Of a stretch of DNA of 64,000 bases, positions 54,354 through 63,261 are shown piece after piece. The notes under the pieces were generated by a model. That model made no database searches, was not told the DNA's origin, and saw only the letters and a program-made list of their open reading frames with translations. Origin of the DNA: Neobacillus mesonae (GTDB lineage: Bacteria; Bacillota; Bacilli; Bacillales; Cytobacillaceae); contig NZ_KV440949.1 in NCBI RefSeq assembly GCF_001636315.1, forward strand, positions 1,280,703 through 1,344,702. Direction: 5' to 3'. The stretch's first letter is position 1; every line of letters starts with the position of its first letter. A program made the translations under genes and the position numbers.

Positions 54354-57300
54354 CCAATTAAAAAAACGGATCCTCATTATGGACGGAGCAATGGGAACAA
54401 TGCTCCAGCAAGCAGGGCTTACTGCAGAAGACTTTGGCGGAGAGCAATATGACGGCTGTAATGAAAACTTAAACCTAACCACTCCAGAGGTGATTGCGAG
54501 GATTCACCGCGAGTATTTAGAGGCTGGGGCTGATATTATCGAAACCAATACTTTTGGGGCCACCAGTATCGTCCTTGATGAATATGATCTCGGTTTTAAA
54601 GCATATGAAATAAACAAAAAAGCGGCGCAAATCGCTGTGGCGGAAGCTGAAAAAGCATCTACAGCCAATTGGCCACGTTATGTTGCCGGTTCGATGGGTC
54701 CCACGACAAAAACGCTGAGCGTTACTGGCGGAACGACTTTTGATGCCCTATCAGCCTCTTACGAAGAGCAGGCGATCGGTTTAATTGATGGCGGCGTTGA
54801 CCTTTTGCTCCTTGAAACAAGCCAAGATATGCTGAATGTTAAAGCTGGTTATGTCGGAATTCAAAACGCTTTTACTAAAACAGGAAAAACACTGCCATTA
54901 TTTATTTCCGGAACAATTGAACCGATGGGAACAACGCTTGCAGGACAATCGATTGAATCGTTCTATATTTCTGTTGAGCATATGAACCCTGTTGCTGTCG
55001 GCCTTAACTGTGCCACCGGTCCGGAATTCATGCAGGACCATATCCGTTCGTTGGCTGGATTAGCGGGTACAGCAGTCAGCTGTTATCCAAATGCCGGTCT
55101 GCCGGATGAAGAAGGACATTACCATGAAACACCGGAAACGTTAGCAAAAAAATTATCGGATTTTGCCGCTCATGGCTGGCTGAATATTGTCGGCGGCTGC
55201 TGTGGTACAACACCGGACCATATCCGTGCAATGGCGGATGCAGTGAAAGATTTTGCACCACGGGAATTTGGCGACACGAATACTCACATGGTTTCTGGGA
55301 TTGAACCATTCATTTATGACGATCCAACTTTAAGACCAATTTTTGTCGGCGAGAGAACAAATGTCATCGGCTCACGCAAGTTCAAACGACTTATTGTGGA
55401 AGAGAAATATGAAGAGGCAGCTGAGATTGCCCGCGCCCAGGTAAAAGGCGGTGCCCATGTTATTGACCTTTGCCTAGCCAACCCTGACCGCGATGAACTT
55501 GAGGATATGGAAAACTTTATTAAAGAAGTCGTTAAAAAAGTGAAAGTACCGCTTGTCATTGACTCCACTGATGAGAAAGTCATTGAAAAAGCACTCAAAT
55601 ATTCACAAGGGAAAGCCATTATTAATTCCATCAACCTTGAAGATGGCGAGGAACGTTTCGAAGCAGTCATTCCATTGATTCACCGCTACGGTGCAGCAGT
55701 CGTAGTTGGAACGATTGACGAAAAAGGCATGGGGGTAACTGCTGACAAGAAGCTTGAAATTGCTAAGCGCTCTTATGACATATTGGTCAATAAATATAAG
55801 CTAAAACCGCAGGATTTAATTTTTGACCCATTGGTTTTCCCTGTAGGCACGGGTGACGAGCAATACATCGGCTCTGCGAAAGCAACGGTTGATGGAATCA
55901 GGCTTATCAAGGAACAGCTGCCAGGCGTGCAAACTATCCTTGGTGTAAGTAATGTTTCCTTCGGGCTGCCACCGGTTGGCAGGGAGATTTTGAATTCCGT
56001 ATACTTGTACCACTGTACCCAGGCCGGGCTTGATTACGCCATCGTTAATACAGAGAAGCTAGAAAGATTCGCTTCCATCGCACCAGAGGAAGTTAAATTA
56101 GCGGAAGATCTGTTATTCAAAACCAATGATGAAACACTAGCGTTATTTACTGACTTTTATCGTGGTAAAAAGAAGGAAGCAAAGACGACTGTTCTCAATC
56201 TAAGCCTTGAAGAGCGTCTTGCGTATTATGTTGTCGAAGGAACAAAAGAAGGTCTGTTACCAGATTTGGAATTGGCCCTTGCCGAATATCCGGCTCCACT
56301 TGACATTATCAACGGTCCATTAATGAACGGGATGAAAGAAGTTGGCCGTTTGTTTAATGACAACCAGCTCATTGTTGCCGAAGTTTTACAAAGTGCCGAG
56401 GTCATGAAGGCATCCGTTTCATATTTAGAGCCATATATGGAAAAGGGCGATGTTTCAGCATCTAAAGGTAAGGTTTTATTAGCAACCGTCAAAGGCGATG
56501 TCCATGATATCGGTAAAAATCTTGTAGACATTATTTTGAGTAATAATGGATACGATGTCCATGACTTAGGTATAAAAGTTTCACCAGCCGATTTAATAAA
56601 AGCGATTCGCGAGGAAAAGCCGGATATGATCGGGCTTTCTGGACTTTTGGTAAAATCAGCACAGCAAATGGTGCTAACCGCACAAGATATGAAGGAAGCG
56701 GGAATTTCACTGCCAATTCTTGTCGGCGGTGCGGCCCTGTCAAGGAAGTTTACTGATACAAAAATTGCGAAAGAGTATGACGGGCTCGTTCTTTATGCAA
56801 AGGATGCGATGACGGGCTTATCCCTTGCCAACCAACTGCAAACGCCTGGTGAACAAGAAAAGCTGTTCGCCGAGAAGCAAGAAAAATTGGCTAAGGCAAG
56901 TGTACCAGTTGATTTGCCAGTCCGCCCTTCAGCATCAGTAGCTGTAAAAGTTCGGCCAGCGGTATCAACAGAGGTTCCAGTATTTGTTCCAAAAGATACA
57001 ATTAGGCATGTGATCAAATCATATTCCTTATCCCATATTGAACCATATATTAATATGCAAATGCTGCTTGGTCATCATCTAGGCGTAAAAGGGAAAATCT
57101 CTAGATTACTTGCCGAGAAGGATGAAAAGGCATGGAAGGTAAAGAATATGGTGGACCAGCTAATCGCCGATGCCATTGCGAACAATTGGATTACACCGCG
57201 TGCCTTGTATCAATTTTTCCCGGCACAGTCTGATGGGAATAAAATTTATATCTATGACCCTCAAAACCATAGTAAAGTAATTGAAACCTTTGATTTCCCT

Positions 57301-57780
57301 CGTCAGGATTCAGCACCGCATCTTTGCTTAGCTGATTTCTTAAAATCGGTTGACAGCGGTGTAATGGATTATGTTGGATTCTTTAACGTTACTTGCGGAA
57401 GAGGCATTCGTGAAGTGGCTGAACAATTGAAAGCGGAAGGCCGCTTCCTTGAATCCCATGCCCTTATGTCATTGGCGCTTGAGAGTGCGGAAGGTCTTGC
57501 TGAGTTTATTCACCGGCAGATGCGCGACCGCTGGGGCTTCCCGGATCCGCTTGAGTTCACGATGCAGGAGCGGTTTGCGGCGAAATACCAGGGACAGCGC
57601 TTCTCATTCGGCTATCCGGCCTGTCCAGAACTTGAGGATCAGAAGAAGCTATTTGGCTTGATTCATCCAGAGGAAATCGGCGTCCAGTTAACCGAGGGCT
57701 GCATGATGGAACCGGAAGCATCAGTATCAGCCATAGTCTTTGCTCACCCAGAAGCTAGGTATTTTAATGTATTGAGATAG
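54331..57780 (+). CDS. metH: Cobalamin-dependent methionine synthase (MetH)
   Basis: A full-length 1149-aa enzyme. Modules in order: homocysteine/Zn barrel (1-about 320; [12 protein letters not shown], zinc ligands C227, C290, C291), pterin-binding barrel (about 340-610; [26 protein letters not shown]), helical cap (about 640-735), B12 domain with the cobalt-ligand His725 in [12 protein letters not shown] and SGLLVKSA, and the reactivation domain (about 890-1149; [25 protein letters not shown]). It transfers methyl from methyl-THF to homocysteine through cobalamin and is repaired with SAM. The ATG at 54331 follows GAGGGGGAACAGCT. The presence of MetH implies that the cell makes or imports B12. 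Confidence 0.96.
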   Translation: MSKRPFTDQLKKRILIMDGAMGTMLQQAGLTAEDFGGEQYDGCNENLNLTTPEVIARIHREYLEAGADIIETNTFGATSIVLDEYDLGFKAYEINKKAAQIAVAEAEKASTANWPRYVAGSMGPTTKTLSVTGGTTFDALSASYEEQAIGLIDGGVDLLLLETSQDMLNVKAGYVGIQNAFTKTGKTLPLFISGTIEPMGTTLAGQSIESFYISVEHMNPVAVGLNCATGPEFMQDHIRSLAGLAGTAVSCYPNAGLPDEEGHYHETPETLAKKLSDFAAHGWLNIVGGCCGTTPDHIRAMADAVKDFAPREFGDTNTHMVSGIEPFIYDDPTLRPIFVGERTNVIGSRKFKRLIVEEKYEEAAEIARAQVKGGAHVIDLCLANPDRDELEDMENFIKEVVKKVKVPLVIDSTDEKVIEKALKYSQGKAIINSINLEDGEERFEAVIPLIHRYGAAVVVGTIDEKGMGVTADKKLEIAKRSYDILVNKYKLKPQDLIFDPLVFPVGTGDEQYIGSAKATVDGIRLIKEQLPGVQTILGVSNVSFGLPPVGREILNSVYLYHCTQAGLDYAIVNTEKLERFASIAPEEVKLAEDLLFKTNDETLALFTDFYRGKKKEAKTTVLNLSLEERLAYYVVEGTKEGLLPDLELALAEYPAPLDIINGPLMNGMKEVGRLFNDNQLIVAEVLQSAEVMKASVSYLEPYMEKGDVSASKGKVLLATVKGDVHDIGKNLVDIILSNNGYDVHDLGIKVSPADLIKAIREEKPDMIGLSGLLVKSAQQMVLTAQDMKEAGISLPILVGGAALSRKFTDTKIAKEYDGLVLYAKDAMTGLSLANQLQTPGEQEKLFAEKQEKLAKASVPVDLPVRPSASVAVKVRPAVSTEVPVFVPKDTIRHVIKSYSLSHIEPYINMQMLLGHHLGVKGKISRLLAEKDEKAWKVKNMVDQLIADAIANNWITPRALYQFFPAQSDGNKIYIYDPQNHSKVIETFDFPRQDSAPHLCLADFLKSVDSGVMDYVGFFNVTCGRGIREVAEQLKAEGRFLESHALMSLALESAEGLAEFIHRQMRDRWGFPDPLEFTMQERFAAKYQGQRFSFGYPACPELEDQKKLFGLIHPEEIGVQLTEGCMMEPEASVSAIVFAHPEARYFNVLR

Positions 57781-57788
57781 AGTTAGGT

Positions 57789-57826
57789 GCGTCCCGCGGA
57801 GTTCAATTTGATTCCGCGGGATTTTT
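57789..57826 (+). terminator. Terminator of the methionine operon
   Basis: TCCCGCGGA and TTCCGCGGGA arms followed by TTTTTG, 10 nt after the metH stop. Its arms share the ATTCCGCGG word of the array that follows. Confidence 0.8.
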
Positions 57827-57905
57827 GTTTGGATTCCGCCGATTCTGGGATTTATTCCGCGGATATTTTAAATTATTCCGCGGGTTTTCTATTTTATTCC
57901 GCCGT
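57792..57905 (+). repeat. Phased intergenic array, ATTCCGC(G/C)G x5, 21-22-nt period
   Basis: ATTCCGCSG starts at 57811, 57833, 57854, 57875 and 57896, with a related TCCCGCGGA at 57793. The spacing is 21-22 nt, the same period as the TATCCGACA array at 3550 although the motif differs. The linkers are AT-rich and variable. Confidence 0.85.
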
Positions 57906-57979
57906 TTAGGGACAGATCCCGTCGATTATTAAAAAGTTTCTGCCAACCCCATTTCAACGAAGCAATTTATGTACATCTC

Positions 57980-58008
57980 TTGACATTTAATCCTCCCACT
58001 ACTATACT
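57980..58008 (+). promoter_or_regulatory. Promoter of the marR-MFS operon
   Basis: TTGACA (57980-57985), 17 nt, TATACT (58003-58008): a near-consensus sigma-A promoter, about 36 nt before the start codon. Confidence 0.85.
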
Positions 58009-58019
58009 TACCTAGGTAA
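58008..58019. promoter_or_regulatory. Candidate MarR operator
   Basis: A perfect 12-base palindrome TTACCTAGGTAA overlapping the end of the -10 element and the start site, where a bound repressor would block transcription. Confidence 0.65.
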
Positions 58020-58044
58020 TTAATTTTAAATTTGGAGCGTATCC

Positions 58045-58470
58045 ATGATCAATCAACAACTATTCCATACACTTCATCAGCTTTCACGACACCTAACCAA
58101 CAAACTCAATGAAACATTAAAACCTTTGGGGTTATACGGTTCACAATGGGCCGTTATTTTTGTTTTAAATAAGAAAGGTTCTTTAACACAAAAGGAACTC
58201 TGCGATTATCTGTTTGTGGAAGCACCGCCAATGACTAGGACGATTCAGCGGCTTGTCAAGCAAGGTTATGTTAAGCAGGTGCCGGGTCAGGACAAACGGG
58301 AAAAACATATACAACTGACTGATGAAGCATTACGGGAATACCCAAAATGGGAACAGGCCGTAAATAAAATGAACCATGATTTGCTTAAATATCTTTCCGA
58401 AACCTCCCAAGAAGAGCTTTTCACGTTACAAAACAACTGGTTACAACAACTATTAAAAGGAGCGGATTGA
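58045..58470 (+). CDS. MarR-family transcriptional regulator
   Basis: A 141-aa winged-helix regulator. The DNA-binding core reads GSQWAVIFVLNKKGSLTQKELCDYLFVEAPPMTRTIQRLVKQGYV, with the wing PGQDKREKHIQLTDEA (DxR motif). MarR proteins bind palindromes as dimers and are released by small aromatic or toxic compounds. The stop codon directly abuts the start of an MFS exporter gene, so the pair is an autoregulated efflux unit. The ATG at 58045 follows TTTGGAGCGTATCC. The ligand is unknown. Confidence 0.9.
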   Translation: MINQQLFHTLHQLSRHLTNKLNETLKPLGLYGSQWAVIFVLNKKGSLTQKELCDYLFVEAPPMTRTIQRLVKQGYVKQVPGQDKREKHIQLTDEALREYPKWEQAVNKMNHDLLKYLSETSQEELFTLQNNWLQQLLKGAD

Positions 58471-59694
58471 ATGAGCCAAAGTAAACCAAAACTATGGACG
58501 AAAAATTTTATCAGTATTTCTTTAAGTAACTTTTTTGTTTTCTTTTCTTTTTATATTCTGTTGGTTACACTGCCAACTTTTGCGTTAGATGAGTTACATA
58601 CGAGTGCATCTAAAGCTGGATTAATGACGACAATATTTTTGCTTTCAGCTATCATAACACGCCCTATCGCCGGACAATGGCTTGAGCGGGCCGGGAATAA
58701 AAAGGTGCTGCTCACCGCAGTTATTCTATTTACGGGAGCGGCAGTTTTTTATTTTATCCCGTCAACCATTACCGGTTTCTTAATTATTCGCCTTTTACAT
58801 GGGATTGGCTTTGGGATGGCAACAACGGCTATGGGAGGAATTGTTGCTGAAATCATACCAGGATCACGCCGCGGTGAAGGAATGGGATACTTTGTTTTAT
58901 CAACTAATATGGCTATGGTATTGGGACCCTTTGTGGGATTAATGACCATTCAGCTATGGGGATCGCAAATTTTATTCATTCTTGCAGGTGTAGTTGCTTT
59001 AGGTTCACTGCTGGCTGCTCTTAGTGTCAAACACAGCAAACCAGAAGAAAATAACGAAATCGAGGTGCTTTCTTCCTTTTCAATCAAAGGCTTATTTGAA
59101 GCTTCAGCCGTTCCAATTTCGATTGTTGGAAGCTTTATGGCCATTGTCTACTCCGCGCTGCTTTCATTTATTTCGATTTATGCGAGTGAAATTCATGTAG
59201 AGAGTGTATCAAGCCTCTTCTTTGTGGTTTATGCGATTGTCCTTTTGATATCAAGACCTTTTACTGGAAAATGGCTTGATGCATACGGTCCAAATGTTAT
59301 CACCTATCCATGTATTGTTCTATTTGGTATTGGATTGTTTATTTTAAGTCAGAGCAGCGAAGCTTTCACATTCCTCCTTTCCGCTGGGATCATTGGTCTT
59401 GGCTGGGGAACACTTTTCCCAACATTTCAAACAATTGCGATTCAAGATGCCGAACCGAGAAAAAGAGGATTGGCCACCGCAACCTTCTTATCCATTTATG
59501 ATACTGGGATGGCGCTTGGATCATTTGTGGTCGGTATAATCGCCGCAAAGATGGATTACAGTTCATTGTACTTTCTATTTTCCTTCTATGTGTTAATTGG
59601 GGCTGTCTTATATTATTTCCTTCATACTAAGAAAAAGCGGGCTTCTGTTAAAGTAGAGGCTGAATTCCAGCAATCAAAAGCACAGGAATTGTAA
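58471..59694 (+). CDS. MFS transporter (drug-efflux type)
   Basis: A 407-aa protein with 12 predicted transmembrane helices. MFS signatures are visible: SKAGLMTTIFLLSAIITRPIAGQWLERAGNKKVLL (motif A, loop 2-3), IRLLHGIGFGMATTAMGGIVAEIIPGSRRGEGMGYF (motif B/C region) and the repeat SRPFTGKWLDAYGPN in the second half. It belongs to the DHA1-like exporters. It starts immediately after the marR stop, using AAAGGAGCGGATTGA as ribosome site. Regulation by the upstream MarR suggests export of a toxic compound. The tail is hydrophilic. Confidence 0.88.
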   Translation: MSQSKPKLWTKNFISISLSNFFVFFSFYILLVTLPTFALDELHTSASKAGLMTTIFLLSAIITRPIAGQWLERAGNKKVLLTAVILFTGAAVFYFIPSTITGFLIIRLLHGIGFGMATTAMGGIVAEIIPGSRRGEGMGYFVLSTNMAMVLGPFVGLMTIQLWGSQILFILAGVVALGSLLAALSVKHSKPEENNEIEVLSSFSIKGLFEASAVPISIVGSFMAIVYSALLSFISIYASEIHVESVSSLFFVVYAIVLLISRPFTGKWLDAYGPNVITYPCIVLFGIGLFILSQSSEAFTFLLSAGIIGLGWGTLFPTFQTIAIQDAEPRKRGLATATFLSIYDTGMALGSFVVGIIAAKMDYSSLYFLFSFYVLIGAVLYYFLHTKKKRASVKVEAEFQQSKAQEL

Positions 59695-59760
59695 ATTTAT
59701 TTTTACTCATTCCTTCAAATGATATATAATGAGGAAAATCCATTTGAAGGAGTGTTTCCA

Positions 59761-60009
59761 ATGGCTAAATCCAAAGCCAAAAAATTACGTAGCAAACTTA
59801 TACGTGAAGGCAACATGAATCCGGAAATAAAACGGTGCCCATTTGTTTTTTCCGATATGCGTACAAGATTAAGCAAAACGAAAAAAGATCATATATACAA
59901 GCAAAAACACAAGAACCACCAATTCCACGACGGAAATGATGGTTCTTTTTATTTTGCAGCCAGCGACAAATGCTTCAGCAGTCTGCGCTGCTCCAAATAT
60001 AATCGCTGA
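59761..60009 (+). CDS. Small basic conserved-type protein (82 aa), function unknown
   Basis: The start MAKSKAKKLRSKLIREG at 59761 has GAAGGAGTGTTTCCA before it; an earlier in-frame ATG has no site. The protein is very Lys/Arg-rich in its first 60 residues (SKTKKDHIYKQKHK), ending with DGNDGSFYF before a less convincing tail. It resembles the small Bacillus protein family that includes YqkK, by memory only. The last 61 nt run into the convergent pxpC gene, and the DGNDG codons coincide with a bidirectional terminator hairpin. The basic composition could mean nucleic-acid or ribosome contact, but no function is assigned. Confidence 0.6.
   Translation: MAKSKAKKLRSKLIREGNMNPEIKRCPFVFSDMRTRLSKTKKDHIYKQKHKNHQFHDGNDGSFYFAASDKCFSSLRCSKYNR
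59911..59951. terminator. Bidirectional terminator inside a coding end
   Basis: AAGAACCA (59911-59918) and TGGTTCTT (59940-59947) with extended partial pairing, T-runs on the plus exit. On the minus strand it serves pxpC. It lies within the reading frame of the small basic protein. Confidence 0.7.
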
Positions 60010-60893
60010 GCTTTCTCTATTTTCACCGTGGTGAAGGTAATATTGGTGTCAGGCACCGCTTGGGCAATCAGCGGCAGATCAACGGAAATGACGGTGCCGA
60101 TTCTTGTGTAGCCGCCCGTTGTTTGCCTGTCTGCCATAAGGATAATCGGCTGTCCGCTTGCGGGGACCTGGATGCCTCCAAACGGAATCGGATCTGAGAT
60201 AATGTCTGAGCCTTCAATATGCTCTAATTTCGGTCCCTTTAATTGATACCCCATTCGATTGGATTGCGCGGTAATCACATATTTTTCCGAGAAAAACTTT
60301 CTAATGCTCTCTTCTCGAAACATCGCCTCGTGCGGTCCAAGGATAACTCTGACATTTATATCCTCTGAATATTGCGGAATCAGCTTAGGATGCAGCGCTT
60401 TAAACGGCGTCCGAATCATTGAGCTGCCAAATAGCACATCCCCCTTTTTCAACGCCCGGCCTTCAAATCCGCCAAACCCGCTGCTCAAAAAAGTGGATTT
60501 ACTACCTAACACCTTCGGAACTTCAAATCCCCCCGCAACCGCTACATAGGTTCTCGCTCCTCTACGGCATGGACCAATGGACAAAAGCTGACCTTTTCGC
60601 AAAAGAAAACTCTTCCATAGTGGGACATCCCGTCCGTCCACCTTTGGCGAAAAATCCCCGCCGCAAATGGCCACCGTGATATCGTTTAAGGCCTCTAATT
60701 CCGGTCCAGCAAACGCAGTCTCAAGGACTGCCTCCCCAGCCGTATTCCCTGCTAAAATATTGGCGATTTGCATTGAAAAACGATCCATTGCTCCAGAAGG
60801 ACTGACTCCATATACTTGATAACCATCTCTGCCTAAATCTTGGAGCGTCGTCTGGAGCCCCGGTTTCACCACTTGAAAAATAGCCGTTTTCAT
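59949..60893 (-). CDS. pxpC: 5-oxoprolinase subunit C (PxpC/KipA; AHS2 domain)
   Basis: A 314-aa biotin-dependent-carboxyltransferase-like protein. It begins TAIFQVVKPGLQTTLQDLGR, with GYQVYGVSPSGAMDRFSMQIAN, GGDFSPKVDG, and the C-terminal SGQPIILMADRQTTGGYTRIGTV. PxpA, PxpB and PxpC together hydrolyse 5-oxoproline (pyroglutamate) to glutamate at the cost of ATP, a widespread damage-repair route. It overlaps pxpA by four bases. A 13-base GGTGTCAGGCACC word lies inside the gene at 60045-60057, matching the inverted repeat at 63127. Confidence 0.92.
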   Translation of the reverse strand: MKTAIFQVVKPGLQTTLQDLGRDGYQVYGVSPSGAMDRFSMQIANILAGNTAGEAVLETAFAGPELEALNDITVAICGGDFSPKVDGRDVPLWKSFLLRKGQLLSIGPCRRGARTYVAVAGGFEVPKVLGSKSTFLSSGFGGFEGRALKKGDVLFGSSMIRTPFKALHPKLIPQYSEDINVRVILGPHEAMFREESIRKFFSEKYVITAQSNRMGYQLKGPKLEHIEGSDIISDPIPFGGIQVPASGQPIILMADRQTTGGYTRIGTVISVDLPLIAQAVPDTNITFTTVKIEKAQRLYLEQRRLLKHLSLAAK

Positions 60894-61654
60894 CTCTTTT
60901 TACCCCAGCTTTTTCTAATCGGGATATTTTCATTTATAAGGGCTTCCCTTAAGGAGGCGACAAATTCCAGCGCTTGCGGCTCATCACCGTGAACACAGAT
61001 CGTATCAGCATTAATGTTAATATCCGTACCATCCACGGCGTGGACTATTCCTTCCTTCACCATTCGAATCACTCTTTCAATCGCCTCTGAAGGTTGATGA
61101 ATCATCGCATTTTTTTCCTGCCTTGATGTCAATGTTCCATCGGGCTGATAGGTCCGGTCTGCAAAAACTTCTTCAGCCACTCTAAGCCCTTTTTCCCTTC
61201 CGGCAATCACTAACTCACTTCCAGCCAGACCGTATAAGACGATAGAAGAATCAAAGTCAGCCACCGCTTGAGCAATGGCCCCCGCAATGTCTCGATTCTT
61301 CGCAGCCATATTATACAAAGCTCCATGCGGCTTTACATGGGAAAGAGAAACATTGTAAGCCTTACATACTGCGGCTAATGCCCCGACCTGATAAACGGTT
61401 AAATGGTAAATCTCGCGCGAAGTTAAATTCATTTTTCTTCTGCCAAATCCGGCCAAGTCCGGTAACCCAGGATGAGCACCGATTCTCACTCCATGCTTTT
61501 TCGCTAATCTTACGGTTTCAAACATCACATTATGGTCACCCGCATGATAACCGCAGGCCACATTAGCGGACGAAATATATTTTAATACCTCATGGTCATT
61601 GCCCACTTTAAAGGCACCGTAACTCTCACCAAGGTCGCTGTTTAAATCAATCAT
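60890..61654 (-). CDS. pxpA: 5-oxoprolinase subunit A (PxpA/YcsF; LamB/YcsF family)
   Basis: A 254-aa protein with all YcsF signatures: MIDLNSDLGESYGAFKVGND, SSANVACGYHAGDHNVM, GAHPGLPDLAGFGRR, HVKPHGALYNMAAK and INADTICVHGDEPQALEF. The His/Asp-rich TIM-like barrel carries the hydrolytic step on the phosphorylated lactam. The ATG overlaps the pxpB stop (GAATGA), and the stop overlaps pxpC, so the three are translationally coupled. Confidence 0.95.
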   Translation of the reverse strand: MIDLNSDLGESYGAFKVGNDHEVLKYISSANVACGYHAGDHNVMFETVRLAKKHGVRIGAHPGLPDLAGFGRRKMNLTSREIYHLTVYQVGALAAVCKAYNVSLSHVKPHGALYNMAAKNRDIAGAIAQAVADFDSSIVLYGLAGSELVIAGREKGLRVAEEVFADRTYQPDGTLTSRQEKNAMIHQPSEAIERVIRMVKEGIVHAVDGTDININADTICVHGDEPQALEFVASLREALINENIPIRKSWGKKR

Positions 61655-62379
61655 TCTCCCAACTCCTTATCATAAGATGTAACCGTAAACTTGTCCTCCG
61701 CTGCAAGCTTTTTGATGCTGACAAACTCCAGTCTATCGATTGGGAAAAATTTAATATAGTGGCCCGGTGAAAATAGACTCGGCTGCTTTTTTTCAATGTC
61801 AAACAGCTTGATGGGTGTAATACCTATTATTCTCCACCCAGATGGAACCGCTGTTGGATAAATCCCTGTTTGGTTCCCTCCGATTCCTACAGACCCGGCT
61901 GCTACACTTGGTCTCGGATGTTCAAGACGGGGCACCGCCAGCTGCTCCGGAAGACCGCCAAGATACGGAAATCCAGGAACAAACCCCACCATATAGATGA
62001 GATATTCATAGCTGGTATGAAGTTTAATAACCTCGTCTTCCCTCAATTTGTGGTACTCCGCTATGTACGAAAGATCAGGTCCAGTTTCACCGCCGTAATA
62101 GACTGGAATCTCATAAACTATCGGTTGAACAGCAGCCGCATTGTACAAATTATTATTTATTTTTTTTACTTGATTCATTAACACATGATAAGAGATGACC
62201 TCCGGCCGATAATAGATCGCAACTGTGTTATATGCCGGTGCACATTCAACAATCCCTCTGATGTTAGCGGCTTGCAGCTTTGTATTAAACTGTTGAATCT
62301 TTTGATGAATTGCTTCACATATTTCGCTGCCAAAAGAAATCCTGATAGCCGTATCTCCAAGTGGTTTAATTTCAATCAT
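61651..62379 (-). CDS. pxpB: 5-oxoprolinase subunit B (PxpB/KipI; AHS1 domain)
   Basis: A 242-aa protein. The start is ATG 62379 (MIEIKPLGDTAIRISFG), preceded by TTAGGTGATGTC; an upstream in-frame ATG would add 20 atypical residues. The N-terminal ferredoxin-like domain (IVECAPAYNTVAIYYRP) and the cyclophilin-like domain (YMVGFVPGFPYLGGLPEQL, RVPGSVGIGG-like AAGSVGIGGNQTGIYP) define KipI/AHS1. In B. subtilis KipI also inhibits the sporulation kinase KinA. It is the first gene of the pxpB-pxpA-pxpC operon. Confidence 0.93.
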   Translation of the reverse strand: MIEIKPLGDTAIRISFGSEICEAIHQKIQQFNTKLQAANIRGIVECAPAYNTVAIYYRPEVISYHVLMNQVKKINNNLYNAAAVQPIVYEIPVYYGGETGPDLSYIAEYHKLREDEVIKLHTSYEYLIYMVGFVPGFPYLGGLPEQLAVPRLEHPRPSVAAGSVGIGGNQTGIYPTAVPSGWRIIGITPIKLFDIEKKQPSLFSPGHYIKFFPIDRLEFVSIKKLAAEDKFTVTSYDKELGE

Positions 62380-62548
62380 GACATCACCTAAATTCCCTTT
62401 AATTTTACGGTATATGGAAGCCGGGAAAATTTCAAGCATAACTTTTCTTCGCTTTTCGAAAGTTACAAAATAAGCAGTTTATTTTACTTTTTACATTCTT
62501 TAGTTGATAATATGGATGTTAAAAAATTCTAATTAGGAGGTTTTTAAT

Positions 62549-63112
62549 ATGTTTGATGTTGTAATTATTGGTGCAGGCCCTGCTGGTGCAAGCGCTGCCC
62601 TGTTCACAGCAAAAGCCGGCAAAAAAACACTTGTTGTTGATAACGATAAAAGCATAACGAAAAGAGCTTGGATTGAAAACCATTATGGTGTGAAAGAAGT
62701 TACCGGCCCGGCTCTTGTTGAAACCGGCAAAGAACAAGCCAAAAAATTTGGCGCAGAAATTGTCCAAGGTACCGTTACAAATATCAGCAAAACTGAGAAC
62801 GGTTTTAGAGTAGAAAGCGATCAAAACCAATATGAAGCAAAACACGTCATTGTTGCAACAGGCATGATGGCAGATTTAGCGGAAACAGTGGGTTTAAAAA
62901 CCAAACCGGGTACAGAACCAAGAATTAAAACAATCCTTGATGTAGATGCTGCCGGAAAAACCAATATCCAAGGCATCTGGGCAGCAGGTACAATCGCCGG
63001 CGTAAGCATGCATACCATTATTACCGCCGGAGACGGAGCAAAAGTAGCCATCAACGTCATCAGCGAAATCAACGGCGAACGCTACGTCGACCATGATATT
63101 TTAAAATCATAG
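62549..63112 (+). CDS. Half-size thioredoxin-reductase-like FAD protein
   Basis: A 187-aa protein with only the FAD-binding halves of a thioredoxin reductase: FDVVIIGAGPAGASAALFTAKAG at the start, HVIVATGMMADLAE mid-way, and the C-terminal GIWAAGTIAGVSMHTIITAGDGAKVAIN. The NAD(P)H domain and redox CxxC that normally sit between them are absent, and no frameshift or stop suggests decay. The GAGPAGASAA stretch resembles the one in the Grx-TrxR fusion at 2219. It may bind FAD and use an unusual electron donor. The ATG at 62549 follows AATTAGGAGGTTTTTAAT, an ideal site. It is divergent from pxpB. Confidence 0.85.
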   Translation: MFDVVIIGAGPAGASAALFTAKAGKKTLVVDNDKSITKRAWIENHYGVKEVTGPALVETGKEQAKKFGAEIVQGTVTNISKTENGFRVESDQNQYEAKHVIVATGMMADLAETVGLKTKPGTEPRIKTILDVDAAGKTNIQGIWAAGTIAGVSMHTIITAGDGAKVAINVISEINGERYVDHDILKS

Positions 63113-63126
63113 AAACGAAACGTACT

Positions 63127-63173
63127 GGTGTCAGGCACCATGTGAAAATTTCACATGGTGCCTGACACCTTTT
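63127..63173. repeat. Perfect 21-base inverted repeat with GGTGTCAGGCACC ends
   Basis: GGTGTCAGGCACCATGTGAAA and its exact complement are separated by a single A (63127-63169) and followed by TTTT. It could end transcription of the flavoprotein gene. The 13-base end word also occurs in pxpC, suggesting a dispersed element. Confidence 0.88.
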
Positions 63174-63188
63174 CCCACAAAAATCCCA

Positions 63189-63217
63189 TTGACAGTTCCT
63201 CCCTTTCTCATTAAAAT
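63189..63217 (+). promoter_or_regulatory. Promoter of the DHA2 exporter gene
   Basis: TTGACA (63189-63194), 17 nt, TAAAAT (63212-63217), 45 nt before the ATG. Confidence 0.75.
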
Positions 63218-63261
63218 TTCTATAGCATTTCAAAAAAATTCCTATTACAAGGAGATATTGT

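Noticed and set aside
62549..63112. Pseudogene of thioredoxin reductase
   Set aside because: No stop or frameshift, strong ribosome site and coherent joined FAD motifs argue for a functional small protein.
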